A stretch of 64,000 nt of DNA from Aquimarina sp. RZ0 (GCF_008370685.1 NZ_VTZU01000027.1:1-64000); one strand, 5' to 3'. Counted from the first letter of the stretch, positions 17,538-27,163 are shown. A program made the numbers and translations. The notes: generated from the sequence alone by a model not told the origin.

Positions 17538-17699
17538 ATACGATTTATAACTAAAAATTTCGCATATTCATCGTTTCTTTTTCCTTTCTACTTCGTTTAA
17601 AAAATAAACCGTAGCTATAGCTATGCTTGATTTTTTTGCCTTGCATAAAGAAAAAATAATTCAATGAATTTATACGAATTTTTTAATCACAAATCGTAT
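17538..17699 (+). repeat. R1 repeat, copy D
   Basis: A 162-bp R1 copy almost identical to E and F. It abuts the XRE relic on the left and an R2 tandem on the right. Flanks are TGTA (left) and TATA (right), so there is no exact duplication. Confidence 0.92.
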
Positions 17700-17705
17700 A
17701 ATAAG

Positions 17706-17894
17706 AGTAAACTACCTCATGGCAACTCCAAGAAGTAGCTATCAGAAAAAAAAATCAATTTTGAGGTAAGCCTCCTTAAAAACTCGATTATCGAGTAAAC
17801 TACCTCGGGGCAAGCCCACAAGGCATTTATTGAAAAAAAACATTTTGATTTCGAGGCAAGCCTCGGAGCATTTAAATCTCGATTATCGAGTAAA
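17706..17894. repeat. R2 repeat, two tandem copies
   Basis: Copy 1 (17706-17795) is degenerate: GTAAACTACCTCATGGCAA, ATCAATTTTGAGGTAAGCCT, ACTCGATTATCGAGTAAA. Copy 2 (17793-17894) is the best R2 copy: TAAACTACCTCGGGGCAAGC, AACATTTTGATTTCGAGGCA, CGGAGCATTTAAATCTCG, ATTATCGAGTAAA. Each holds internal dyads (CGAGGCAAGCCTCG and CTCGATTATCGAG). Only two units, with no spacers of constant length, so it is not a CRISPR. Confidence 0.8.
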
Positions 17895-17955
17895 ATATCC
17901 ATTTTCAAGCTTACTCATCATCGTGCTCCCCTAAAAAATGAATATTTAGGAAATA

Positions 17956-17992
17956 AAAAAGTATCGCAGGGTTACAAGCTACGATACTTTTT
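17956..17992. terminator. Bidirectional terminator hairpin
   Basis: 11-bp stem AAAAAGTATCG (17956-17966) with CGATACTTTTT (17982-17992). It lies 164 bases beyond the stop of the vWA gene (minus strand) and 588 bases beyond the CrtI-like gene (plus strand). Confidence 0.65.
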
Positions 17993-18040
17993 GAACTATC
18001 TTAATTATAAAATACTAATTGTCATACATAACAGAGACTT

Positions 18041-18155
18041 TATCTTAGACCAACCCTATATGAAATCACCGTAAACTGAATCAAATTATTTCTTAATTCA
18101 ACCGAGAAACAAAAAGAAATGACATTAGCAAGTAATTTCATTTGAGATGGTATTT
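18041..18155. repeat. R3 repeat, uninterrupted copy
   Basis: Shares ATGAAATC(A/G)CCGTAAACTG and AATCAAATTATTT(C/T)TTAATT, then AACAAAAAGAAATGA and a GGTATT end, with 42529-42791. It runs up to the last codon of the vWA gene. It supplies the empty-site reference for the R2 insertion at 42551. Confidence 0.6.
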
Positions 18156-20249
18156 CTACATTACCAGATAACTATTCAACAATCTGATAAATTCTGCTCG
18201 ATACCCCTGATCATCACTAGTTCTATTGCCAGAAGCTAATGCAATAATATCTTGCAGATTATCATTATCTATATATTTTGACTTTCTGATTTTCATCCCA
18301 AACCAGGCTACAGCCGCTGCAAAATTAAAGTCCTCTGATACTTGACCGTCATCAGCTTTTACTACGTGAATCATTTCAATACTTGTATTGGCTGTTGGTT
18401 TTTTATACCTGAATTTTACGGTTAATAATTCATCTCTGTAATCACTTTGGGTTGTCTTATTCGTAGTATATTTTAAGTCTGAAATATCCTTTAAATAATT
18501 ACTTTCTACACCTGCTGGTATTACTTCATACAATGCCGTTACTGTATGCCCGCTACCTAATTCACCCGCGTCTTTTGTATCATCTACAAAATCTTCATCT
18601 GCGAGTAATCTGTTTTCATAACCAATCAGGCGGTATGCCTGTACTTTTTCGGGATTGAATTCTACCTGTATTTTTACATCTTTTGCAATCGTATGTAAGG
18701 TTCCTCCAAACTCTTTGCCTAATATTCTTTGTGCTTCTTGCATGGTATCAATATATGCATGATTTCCATTTCCTTTGTCTGCCAGTGTTTCGAGTTTACT
18801 GTCTTTATAATTATTCATCCCAAAGCCAAGGCAGGTTAAAAAGACACCGGACTTACGTTTTTCTTCTATAAGTGTCTTCATATCTTTATCACTACTCATA
18901 CCCACATTAAAATCTCCATCTGTTGCCAGAATAACTCTGTTATTACCATTTTTTTTATAATTTTTCTGTGCAATTTTATAAGCTAGTGCTATACCTTCTC
19001 CTCCTGCTGTAGAACCTCCGGCACTCAACTGATCCAATGCTTCATTTATCTTGTTTTTATAGACCCCAGAGGTTGGTTTCAATACCATTCCTGCTGCACC
19101 TGCATAGACTACAATAGACACCATATCTTGTTCTCTCAGCTGATGCACCAATACCTTAAAGGCTTTTTTGAGCAGTGGTAGTTTATTTACATCATTCATA
19201 GAACCTGATACATCTATTAAAAATACAAGGTTGGATGCTGGCATGGTTTCCTGAGAAATCTCTTTTCCTTTGATTCCTATTTTCACCAATTGAGTATGTG
19301 CATTCCAGGGAGTCGTTCCACGCTCTGTATGAATGGCAAATGGGTGCTTATCTACTGGTTGTGCATACTCATAATCAAAATAATTGATCATTTCTTCGAG
19401 TTTTACTGCATCTGCCGGAATGGGTATCCCATTATTGATCATTCTGCGTACATTGCTATAAGAAGCTTTATCCACATCAATAGAAAATGTGGACAATGGA
19501 GCGGTTTGCACTCTTTCAAAATTGTTTTCTACAATCTCCTTATAAGACTCATTATCCGTTATTTTATAATCACCATTATGTGTTGTAATCACTACACACC
19601 CGTGTATTGCTCTGGATCCATATATAGCCGTTGCATTTGTATTTTTAAGCACTTTTACCGATGCTATTTTTGATGGATCCAGTTCCTGAATGTGAGCAAC
19701 TTTTTTCTTATCAACAGGCACACCATCTACTATATATAAGGGTTCAGTTGAAGTGATACTACTCTTGTGTCCTCTTATCTGAATATTTGCATTGTTAGTA
19801 GACAATCCAGATACAACAGCGCCACTTCTCTGCGGTGTTGTCGATAGCGCATTTGATTTTTTTCTTGCTCGTCTGGATTTTCTTCTTTCTGATCTTGTAA
19901 TACAAGACCTCCTGCTGGCCCCATATCCAACAACGATAACTTCATCCAATGATGCAGTATCCTCGATCATTTCTATATTCAAGATTGCCATATCAGACTT
20001 CACCTGTACATTTTCAGTTTCAAACCCCAGAGATGACACTACCAAAATATCACCAACATCAACTTTAATAACATACTTGCCATCAAAATCTGTTAGTACT
20101 CCTCTGTTAGTTCCTTTTACCAGAATATTTACGCCCGGTATGGAGACTCCCGTTTCTTTTTCTGTAATAACTCCGGTAATTGTTAATTGCTGTGCAAAAG
20201 ACATTCCTGTATATAAGAATATCATCATAAAGTAGTACAATACTTTCAT
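18156..20249 (-). CDS. Secreted vWA (YfbK-like) protein with carboxypeptidase-regulatory and TonB-plug-like N-terminal domains
   Basis: 697 residues from ATG 20249, chosen because it gives a clean signal peptide (MKVLYYFMMIFLYTGMSFAQ); an ATG at 20276 would add nine residues. Order: signal peptide; CarboxypepD_reg-like beta-sandwich ~22-100 (ITGVITEKETGVSIPGVNI); a strongly basic linker ~115-140; a TonB-receptor plug-like segment ~145-220 (IQIRGHKSSITSTEPLYIVD, AIYGSRAIHGCVVITT); the YfbK N-terminal region; a von Willebrand A domain from ~340 with MIDAS residues (FLIDVSGSMND, STAGGEG, ATDGDFNVG); and the YfbK C-terminal domain. There is no beta-barrel, so it is not a receptor. I recall similar fusions in other Bacteroidota. 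It is probably periplasmic or surface-bound; partners unknown. Confidence 0.87.
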   Translation of the reverse strand: MKVLYYFMMIFLYTGMSFAQQLTITGVITEKETGVSIPGVNILVKGTNRGVLTDFDGKYVIKVDVGDILVVSSLGFETENVQVKSDMAILNIEMIEDTASLDEVIVVGYGASRRSCITRSERRKSRRARKKSNALSTTPQRSGAVVSGLSTNNANIQIRGHKSSITSTEPLYIVDGVPVDKKKVAHIQELDPSKIASVKVLKNTNATAIYGSRAIHGCVVITTHNGDYKITDNESYKEIVENNFERVQTAPLSTFSIDVDKASYSNVRRMINNGIPIPADAVKLEEMINYFDYEYAQPVDKHPFAIHTERGTTPWNAHTQLVKIGIKGKEISQETMPASNLVFLIDVSGSMNDVNKLPLLKKAFKVLVHQLREQDMVSIVVYAGAAGMVLKPTSGVYKNKINEALDQLSAGGSTAGGEGIALAYKIAQKNYKKNGNNRVILATDGDFNVGMSSDKDMKTLIEEKRKSGVFLTCLGFGMNNYKDSKLETLADKGNGNHAYIDTMQEAQRILGKEFGGTLHTIAKDVKIQVEFNPEKVQAYRLIGYENRLLADEDFVDDTKDAGELGSGHTVTALYEVIPAGVESNYLKDISDLKYTTNKTTQSDYRDELLTVKFRYKKPTANTSIEMIHVVKADDGQVSEDFNFAAAVAWFGMKIRKSKYIDNDNLQDIIALASGNRTSDDQGYRAEFIRLLNSYLVM

Positions 20250-20448
20250 AATCGATAGTTTTTGAATTAATACCATTTATACCAATTTACTGGTATGATA
20301 TCCTAAAACTAAGGACAGATGATTTCTGCTACAATCTATAATGAGGGAAGTAGATATTTCATTTAGGGAAGTGGTTATATATTGAGAGTACAATCAAGAT
20401 AACCCCTGATCTGATCATATCATAGAAAATGTATATCTATTAAAAGTT

Positions 20449-21579
20449 TTAACCGCCGTTATCTAACCTTTTTAGGATCAGTTCGATGTTACGAGACCGT
20501 TGTATTTTTCCGGTTTCGGTTTCAATAAATTGAGGTAAGAAATAAATTTCTTTTGGCGTTTCGTACTTTGTGAGAATCTTTAGATGTCGCATAGCTTCTT
20601 CCAGAGTTTCTTTTTTGGTAATATCATAGTCTTGTTCCAGAACTAAAACAACTTTATCTCCCAGAGCATCATTGGGCATACTTGCAATAAAAAAACGATG
20701 TCCTATCAGTAATTGGAGCTTTGTCTCGATTTCTTCTGGATACAATTTAATTCCTCCGCTATTGATGACATGATCGTAGCGTCCTTTCCAATTAAATTTT
20801 TTATAGGTCTTTAATTCTACTACATCATTGGTTACAATGGTCTCATCATTAAGTTGAGGCGCCTTGATAATCAAACAATTTCTATCATCTGTACTCAGTG
20901 TAATATTGGGTAAGGCTTTAAAAAATCTAGCATCCTTTTTGTCTTTTTTCTTTGGATTGATTCTTCTTGCTGCAATATGGGTAACCGTTTCGGTCATCCC
21001 GTAGGTTTCAAATATTTTAGTTTTGCTTCCCTGAACCAGTTCTTTCAGGTTTTCGGATAAGGTGCCACCCCCTACAATTAATTTTTTCAGTAAATGTAAT
21101 CTGTTGATAGAATTATCCAGTTGTAAGGGCACCATTGCGCAGAAATCATATTGTTTGTAGACGGCATCCAAAGGATTTGTCTTTGGAGGAACCAGATCTA
21201 TCTTCCATCCTAGTACAATAGCTCTTACCAACATCATCTTCCCTGCAATATACGTAGCTGGCAAACAAAGAAGTGCTGTTGTTCCTTCAGCAACTTTAAA
21301 AAACTTGGCGGTAGCTTTTGCACTATTGATCATGTGTTGCTTATAAATTTTTATCTGCTTAGGTTTTCCTGTAGAACCCGATGTTTTTACAACTATATAT
21401 TCTTTCCTATTTAACCAATCTAATAAAAAAATCCCTACCTCTTGCTCGTATACTTCGCCTTTTTTTATGAAATAATGTGCTATTTTTTCTAAGCCTTCTT
21501 TATCCAAAGATTGCTTATTGATACTAAAATCTTCGTGTATTTGTGGAATAGAAAATGTATCTTTCGTTTGCATATTCAA
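20449..21579 (-). CDS. menE: o-Succinylbenzoate-CoA ligase (MenE)
   Basis: An adenylate-forming enzyme that activates o-succinylbenzoate with CoA in menaquinone biosynthesis. The 376 residues are short for the family but usual in Flavobacteria. The P-loop-like TSGSTGKPKQIKIYK is at ~59-73, ETYGMTETVTHIA at ~190 and the hinge GRYDHVINSGGIKLYPEEIE at ~270. It is the last gene of the leftward menaquinone operon (menA, hydrolase, menC, CPBP, menE), which fixes the substrate better than sequence alone. Confidence 0.9.
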   Translation of the reverse strand: MNMQTKDTFSIPQIHEDFSINKQSLDKEGLEKIAHYFIKKGEVYEQEVGIFLLDWLNRKEYIVVKTSGSTGKPKQIKIYKQHMINSAKATAKFFKVAEGTTALLCLPATYIAGKMMLVRAIVLGWKIDLVPPKTNPLDAVYKQYDFCAMVPLQLDNSINRLHLLKKLIVGGGTLSENLKELVQGSKTKIFETYGMTETVTHIAARRINPKKKDKKDARFFKALPNITLSTDDRNCLIIKAPQLNDETIVTNDVVELKTYKKFNWKGRYDHVINSGGIKLYPEEIETKLQLLIGHRFFIASMPNDALGDKVVLVLEQDYDITKKETLEEAMRHLKILTKYETPKEIYFLPQFIETETGKIQRSRNIELILKRLDNGG

Positions 21580-21635
21580 ATTTCATTTTTCTGGCATATC
21601 CACACGTTATCTAAGTGTAAATTGTATATTAAGAA

Positions 21636-22583
21636 TTAGTTAATATCTTCAATAACAGCTATGGGTTCTACTTTGCCAAACAATTTATTTTTCCATCCCG
21701 ACCATTTGTATTTTTTTGCTAAAACAAGTATGATTAATGGATATTGAATTATAATAGGTAATATGATATCAAATCCGGCAGAAGGCTCTGATATATCTAC
21801 AAACAGTGCATCCGTCTGAAAAGCACTCCAATCTGTAGTTACCAGTATTGCTGCAATAATATTATTTGCTGCATGAAATCCTAATGCCAGCTCCATACCA
21901 TCGTCCATCAGCGTCATAATGCCTAATAAAAAACCTGTACCAATATAAAATACCATCATTATATTTCCCAGTTTTTCTACTTCTGGGTTTAATCCATGTA
22001 ACAATCCAAAAGTAACTGAGGTAAATATTAGTGGTACCCATTTATTTTTGGTCATTACTCCCAGTCCTTGCATTAAATATCCTCTGAATAGATATTCTTC
22101 AAAACTTGTTTGTAAGGGCAATAGAAATATGGCGATCAGAAAAAGTAATAAAAAAGGAATTACTTTAAAATTCCACACATAAATTTCGGGTTCTACAAAG
22201 TATCCTATTACGAATAAAACAGAATTCACTCCCACCACGAGAAGAAATGAAAACCATATTCTGCTCCAGTCGACTGCATTTCTGGAAGTAGTTAATTTTT
22301 TAAATTTCTGTTCGTGTATAAATCTAACGGCAAACCATACCCCTAACAATCCCATTGCAAAACTAAAAATAACCAGCACTAAAAATAAATTAGCGTTAAT
22401 TCCGGATTCCATAAAACTAGTTTCTGCTTTTTTTATAAAATCCTGCAATCCTTCTGACTTGGCAAAAGCTACCACCGAGAGTGGAATAATACCTATAACC
22501 TGCCAACCGGTAAATACCATAATAATACCTACTAAATATCTCCACCAGTCATTTTTTGATTTAAACGCTTGTTCTATATACAT
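21636..22583 (-). CDS. CPBP family intramembrane metalloprotease
   Basis: A 315-residue polytopic membrane protein with about eight hydrophobic segments and the CPBP (ABI/Rce1-like) motifs: FEEYLFRGYL (EExxxR, ~161-170), FGLLHGLNP (~192-200) and a later GFHAANN (~237-243). These supply the putative catalytic glutamates and metal/active-site histidines. The substrate is unknown. Its place between menC and menE recurs in related genomes as I recall, but a role in menaquinone synthesis is not established. Confidence 0.9.
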   Translation of the reverse strand: MYIEQAFKSKNDWWRYLVGIIMVFTGWQVIGIIPLSVVAFAKSEGLQDFIKKAETSFMESGINANLFLVLVIFSFAMGLLGVWFAVRFIHEQKFKKLTTSRNAVDWSRIWFSFLLVVGVNSVLFVIGYFVEPEIYVWNFKVIPFLLLFLIAIFLLPLQTSFEEYLFRGYLMQGLGVMTKNKWVPLIFTSVTFGLLHGLNPEVEKLGNIMMVFYIGTGFLLGIMTLMDDGMELALGFHAANNIIAAILVTTDWSAFQTDALFVDISEPSAGFDIILPIIIQYPLIILVLAKKYKWSGWKNKLFGKVEPIAVIEDIN

Positions 22584-22604
22584 ATATTTATTCTTGTTAA
22601 AAAA

Positions 22605-23645
22605 TTAAGTAAGATATGACACATTCCATTCTTTTTTTGTGTCATACTGTAATGCTCCCTGATTGATTACCAGAGGTGCTTCTATATTATTGACATATAA
22701 ACTACCTGTACCTAATCCCTGAGGCATAGGATTTTGGAGCATATAAGTATATTGTGCAATAGCGTTTAGCCCAATATTACTTTCTAATGCGCTAGTAATC
22801 CACCAACCAATTTTTAATTTCTCTGCCAGATTAATCCATTCTTGAGTTCCTCTAAAACCTCCTATCAAACTCGGTTTTAGAATAATATATTGCGGTTGTA
22901 TTGTTTGTAATAATTTTTCTTTTTCTGTTACCTCAAAAACACCTATTAATTCTTCATCTAATGCAATAGGCAATGGTGTCTCTTTGCATAATTTTTTCAT
23001 AGCCTTATATTGCCCCTGCCGTATCGGTTGCTCTATACTATGAAGATCATAATTGCTAAGTTGTTCTAGCTTTGTTATTGATTCCTCTGGACTAAAAGCA
23101 CCATTGGCATCTACGCGCAACTCTATACTTTCTTTTGAAAATTGTGACCTTATGTATGATAATAATGCCAATTCAGTATTAAAATCTATCGCGCCTATTT
23201 TTAGTTTTATGCAGCTAAACCCCTGATCCAGTTTTTCTTTAACCTGATTTTTCATAAAGATCTCATCTCCCATCCAGATCAATCCATTGATTGATATCGA
23301 ATCGAATCCATCGGTAAATGCTGAAGGAAACAATACAAAAGGAGACTGGCTTTGCAAAGATCTAAAAGCTATTTCTACACCAAATTGTATACTGGGGAAC
23401 GCTAGTAAAGCTTCCCATAATGTATCTGCTCCAAGTTGTATATTATCACAAACCCATTTTAATTTCTCTTCATAATCTGGTCGATCATCAATACTCAAAG
23501 TTCTTAAAATACCACATTCTCCAATCCCTTGTTTCCCCTCAGAAGAAATTACAATAAACCAGGTTTCTTTCGTTTTTAATACCCCCCGGGAGGTGCCGCC
23601 AGGTCTTTTGAATTCTAAAACATGCTTATAATACGCTGCGTTCAT
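22605..23645 (-). CDS. menC: o-Succinylbenzoate synthase (MenC)
   Basis: An enolase-superfamily dehydratase that converts SHCHC to o-succinylbenzoate. The 346-residue protein shows CIKLKIG (KxK, ~149-155, catalytic lysine), LRVDANGAF (first metal aspartate, ~184), SIEQPI (~214), IALDEE (~236) and IILKPSLIGGF (second catalytic lysine, ~262). The start codon directly follows the stop of the upstream hydrolase (zero-base gap), so it is tightly coupled. MenC can be confused with dipeptide epimerases, but the menA/menE context settles it. Confidence 0.92.
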   Translation of the reverse strand: MNAAYYKHVLEFKRPGGTSRGVLKTKETWFIVISSEGKQGIGECGILRTLSIDDRPDYEEKLKWVCDNIQLGADTLWEALLAFPSIQFGVEIAFRSLQSQSPFVLFPSAFTDGFDSISINGLIWMGDEIFMKNQVKEKLDQGFSCIKLKIGAIDFNTELALLSYIRSQFSKESIELRVDANGAFSPEESITKLEQLSNYDLHSIEQPIRQGQYKAMKKLCKETPLPIALDEELIGVFEVTEKEKLLQTIQPQYIILKPSLIGGFRGTQEWINLAEKLKIGWWITSALESNIGLNAIAQYTYMLQNPMPQGLGTGSLYVNNIEAPLVINQGALQYDTKKEWNVSYLT

Positions 23646-24326
23646 TTAAAGTTCTATACGTTGCCCTATTTCTAAAAGCATTAACTCTTTGTTTTTCTCT
23701 TGAAACTTATGTTTGGCTTCTTCATGATTAATTTCTATGTATCCAAAGGTATCATAATGTACTCCTAATATTCTATCACATGCTACAAAATCACTGGCGA
23801 TAATAGCATCGTCAATTCCCATGGTGAAGTTATCCCCGATAGGTAGTATCGCCAAATCAAGTTTTACAAACATAGGAATTAGCTTCATATCCATCGTTAA
23901 TGCTGTATCCCCAGCTATATAAATATTTTTCTGAGCTCCCTGGATCACAAATCCTCCTGGTTGTCCTCCATAAGTTCCATCAGGAAAACTACTGGTATGT
24001 ATTGCATTTACATATTTCACTTTACCAAACTCAAACGCCCAATTGCCTCCGTGATTCATTGGGTGTACCTTAATACCTTTGGCTTGATAATACATGGCAA
24101 TTTCATAATTAGAAACAATCGTTGCATTACAGTTCTTTGCTATAGCTTCTGCATCTAATGTATGATCCTGATGTGCATGAGTAAGTAATATGTATTCTAC
24201 TTTAAGATCTTGTATATCCAACATATCTTTTGCCAATGGATTCCCTGAAATAAACGGATCTACCAAAACTTTGGTTGTCCCCATTTCTAATAACAATGTA
24301 TTTTGACCGTAAAATGTAATTTTCAT
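23646..24326 (-). CDS. Metal-dependent hydrolase, UPF0173 / beta-lactamase-fold
   Basis: A 226-residue protein of the metallo-beta-lactamase fold, UPF0173-type. The zinc motif THAHQDHTLDA is at ~49-59. Further ligands are likely in the AGDTALTMD (~142) and GVHYDTFG (~200) segments. The substrate is unknown. It lies between menA (33-base gap) and menC (zero gap), an arrangement I recall in other Flavobacteriaceae. That hints at thioesterase-like or other help in the menaquinone pathway, but this is inference only. Confidence 0.88.
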   Translation of the reverse strand: MKITFYGQNTLLLEMGTTKVLVDPFISGNPLAKDMLDIQDLKVEYILLTHAHQDHTLDAEAIAKNCNATIVSNYEIAMYYQAKGIKVHPMNHGGNWAFEFGKVKYVNAIHTSSFPDGTYGGQPGGFVIQGAQKNIYIAGDTALTMDMKLIPMFVKLDLAILPIGDNFTMGIDDAIIASDFVACDRILGVHYDTFGYIEINHEEAKHKFQEKNKELMLLEIGQRIEL

Positions 24327-24358
24327 TGTGTAACAATTTTTAAGTGAGCTATCAAAAG

Positions 24359-25339
24359 TTAAAAAATCTGCCCTAAACTAAACAATATAGCCAATAAAAA
24401 AGTAGACAAAGCTACTTTTTTTAATTCGGGATCCAGTGCCGTTGCATTTTTGTTTTTTTTAACTTTAATACTATGGATTACTAATGGAACAAAGGCGGGT
24501 AAAAATAAGAAATCAGTATAATCCTGATAGGTAACAGATAAAAATATCAGCATTGCAACCATTGCACCAATAATTAAAAAATAGTGATACTTTTTTGCAT
24601 TTGCCAACCCCATTTTGACTACAATTGTATTCTTCTCTGCCTTTTTATCACTATCGTAATCTCTCATATTATTTAGGTTTAATACTGCTGCACTGAGAAA
24701 ACCTATAGCGGTAGCAGGAAGAAATACCACCCAGTTTAAGTTTTTGGTAAATAAGAAATAGCAGCCGACGACGCTTACCAATCCAAAAAAAATAAATACA
24801 AATACATCGCCCAATCCTCTGTAACCATATGCAGTATCTCCCATCGTATATTTTATAGCTGCTATTATAGCTGCCAGTCCTAAAAGAAAAAAGAATATTG
24901 AATACAGAAAATAGGTCTTGCCAAAAGATGTATAAATCAACACTATAGCGAGCATCAATGTAAGAATAGCTGTAAATACAATCCCTGTAAACATTTCCTG
25001 TCTTGATATGGCTCCGCTCTGCAATGCCCGTTGCGGTCCTACTCTATCTTCATTATCTGTTCCTTTTACCCCATCTCCATAGTCATTCGCAAAATTAGAT
25101 AGTATCTGTAATCCTAATGTGGTTGCTATAGCCAGCCAGAATATCAATGTTTCAGAAAAAAATAACTGTTCCCCTCCAAAACCAACCTGGTACTCAAAAG
25201 AAGGATCTGTATTTAGATACATATTATTGAACATAGAAGATCCTACTATAATTCCTGAAATCGATAATGGTAATGTGCGAAGCCGAGCTGCAGAGATCCA
25301 AGCTTTGAATTTGATCATTAGAGATAATTTATTTTTCAA
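24359..25339 (-). CDS. menA: 1,4-Dihydroxy-2-naphthoate polyprenyltransferase (MenA)
   Basis: A UbiA-family membrane prenyltransferase that attaches the polyprenyl chain to DHNA and so commits it to menaquinone. 326 residues, about eight to nine membrane helices. The first Asp-rich motif is NFANDYGDGVKGTDNEDRVGP (~82-102) and the second region is NLNNMRDYDSDKKAEKNT (~223-240). The first gene of the men operon. An internal ATG (residue 8, MIKFKAWISAARLRTLP) is an equally good start. Confidence 0.92.
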   Translation of the reverse strand: MKNKLSLMIKFKAWISAARLRTLPLSISGIIVGSSMFNNMYLNTDPSFEYQVGFGGEQLFFSETLIFWLAIATTLGLQILSNFANDYGDGVKGTDNEDRVGPQRALQSGAISRQEMFTGIVFTAILTLMLAIVLIYTSFGKTYFLYSIFFFLLGLAAIIAAIKYTMGDTAYGYRGLGDVFVFIFFGLVSVVGCYFLFTKNLNWVVFLPATAIGFLSAAVLNLNNMRDYDSDKKAEKNTIVVKMGLANAKKYHYFLIIGAMVAMLIFLSVTYQDYTDFLFLPAFVPLVIHSIKVKKNKNATALDPELKKVALSTFLLAILFSLGQIF

Positions 25340-25584
25340 AGGAACAGTATTTTCATTTAAAAAAAAACAAAAAGTATCTCAATATAAATCTACCTCTTTA
25401 GAAATTCTTCCTTTTAGAAGATAGACTAATACTTTTATATTCTATAACTACTCATTAAAAAATTACTCTTTTCGGTTCATACAAAAACATTTTTTTACCA
25501 TAGCAGTTATAAAACGAAAAAGGGATAAAACAAAAATGTACTTTGCATGCGATTTTGAGGCACTTCGACAAATACTTACTTATA

Positions 25585-26142
25585 TTATAATCTATACCCA
25601 ACAGATAGTTGTATATTTCTGCTATTACCATCTAATCCAACAGGACTACCATCTTCATCAAAGACATTAGATAATCCAATAGAATATCTTAAATCAGCAA
25701 AAAAATTGTCTGTAATGTTCACACCTATACCGGCAACTCCAGCAAAATCGAAGGTATTAAAATCAGTTATTCCTTCTTGATTATCCTCCCATTCCCAAAT
25801 TTTTATTCCTGCTTGTGGCCCTAATTGAATATTAAAGATGTTCGTAATATTATATTTTAGCATCAAAGGTACCTGTAGATAATCAACTCGTAAATCCTTA
25901 TCTTTATTCCCTTGTCCGGAATACTGAAATTCTGGCTGTAACCGTAGTTTTCCTGACAGTCTAAAATCTGCCAAAAACCCTACCACAACTCCTATTCTAC
26001 TATCATCGAGATTATCAGGAATATTATCTGAACTAATACTACTCAGATTTGCTCCTATTCTGATTCCATACCTGGATTCCTGAGCATGAATTCCTAAAAA
26101 AGTGAATAATGAAACAACGACAAAGAATAAAGTTTTTTTCAT
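25585..26142 (-). CDS. Outer-membrane beta-barrel protein (PorT-like)
   Basis: 185 residues with a signal peptide (MKKTLFFVVVSLFTFLGIHAQ). The mature part is a chain of short amphipathic strands with GIRIGANLSS near the N-terminus, KLRLQPEFQYSGQG and LQVPLMLKYNI in the middle, GPQAGIKIW after that, and a terminal aromatic-rich strand (NIQLSVGYRL). This is the pattern of the small eight-stranded beta-barrel family common in Bacteroidota. It probably sits in the outer membrane; function unknown. Stands alone. Confidence 0.85.
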   Translation of the reverse strand: MKKTLFFVVVSLFTFLGIHAQESRYGIRIGANLSSISSDNIPDNLDDSRIGVVVGFLADFRLSGKLRLQPEFQYSGQGNKDKDLRVDYLQVPLMLKYNITNIFNIQLGPQAGIKIWEWEDNQEGITDFNTFDFAGVAGIGVNITDNFFADLRYSIGLSNVFDEDGSPVGLDGNSRNIQLSVGYRL

Positions 26143-26258
26143 AGCTTATACATTTAGATACATTGACAATTTAATACAAAAAAATGATTTTTTTAGAATA
26201 TTTTAACGAATTAAGGGAAATTTCCTCTATTTTAAACCTTTGATTATCGTAAGAAATA

Positions 26259-27158
26259 TTATTTTCCCTGAAGTTTGTCATTATACAATGATTTAATGAT
26301 ACCATCAGAAAGCCCAATTTTTGGCACATAAATCTTTCTGGCTTTACTCCATTTCATAGCTGATAAATAGATTTTGACTGCGGGTAAAATTACATCTGCC
26401 CTATCTTGATTGAGGTTAAGCTCCCATATCCTTTCTTCATAGGACAATGAATTAAGTAACTCAAAATATGAACTCAAATATAAAAAAGAAAGTGATTTCC
26501 CCACAGCTTTTCCACTATTCTTAAAAATATTATTAATATTTCCTCCAGATCCTATTAATGATATTCTGGAATATCCCTTTGTATTTTTAGTAATCCATTC
26601 TTCTACTTCTTTCCAGGTAGTATCAGAAACAAGTTCATTCAGCAATCGTACAGTTCCTAATTTAAATGATCTGGATATAATTGTTTTACCATTATCATAT
26701 AAAGTAAACTCAGTACTTCCTCCACCAACATCGACATATAGATATGTAGCATCTGTATTTATCAATTCGTGTAGATCTGTCATAGCAATTATAGCGGCTT
26801 CATCTGTGCCATCGATGATATCAATGTGTATCCCGGTCTTTTCTTTGATTAGCGCTACTACTTCTCTTCCGTTATCTGCTTCTCTCATGGCAGAGGTCGC
26901 ACAGGCTTTGTACTTTACAACCTTATGAGTTTTCATTAAAAGCTGATACGCCTGCATTGTATCAATCATTCTATTTATATTTTCTTCAGAAACTCTTTTG
27001 GTAACAAATACATCTGTTCCTAATCTAATCGGAACACGAACTAAACTGGTTTTTTTAAACCTGGTTTGCTTGCCTTCTTCCTCGTGGATACTACTAATCA
27101 GTAGTCTTATTGCATTGGAACCAATATCAATGGCTCCATATTTTTCTATTGTTAACAA
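26259..27158 (-). CDS. ppx: Ppx/GppA family phosphatase (exopolyphosphatase)
   Basis: 299 residues of the actin-like (ASKHA) phosphatase family. Phosphate 1 loop GAIDIGSNAIRLLI (~8-21); phosphate 2 segment YLYVDVGGGSTEFTLYD (~137-153); the catalytic-type glutamate region EADNGREVVALI lies at ~93. This is the short one-domain form, without the long C-terminal HD-like domain of E. coli Ppx. It is five bases downstream of ppk1, so it probably hydrolyses polyphosphate (or pppGpp) in the same pathway. Confidence 0.9.
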   Translation of the reverse strand: MLTIEKYGAIDIGSNAIRLLISSIHEEEGKQTRFKKTSLVRVPIRLGTDVFVTKRVSEENINRMIDTMQAYQLLMKTHKVVKYKACATSAMREADNGREVVALIKEKTGIHIDIIDGTDEAAIIAMTDLHELINTDATYLYVDVGGGSTEFTLYDNGKTIISRSFKLGTVRLLNELVSDTTWKEVEEWITKNTKGYSRISLIGSGGNINNIFKNSGKAVGKSLSFLYLSSYFELLNSLSYEERIWELNLNQDRADVILPAVKIYLSAMKWSKARKIYVPKIGLSDGIIKSLYNDKLQGK

Positions 27159-27163
27159 AATAT

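Noticed and set aside
17706-17894. CRISPR-like array
   Set aside because: Only two R2 units, the units touch, and there are no spacers or cas genes.
17717-17908. 63-aa minus-strand frame
   Set aside because: It lies wholly within the R2 tandem repeat; composition follows the repeat.
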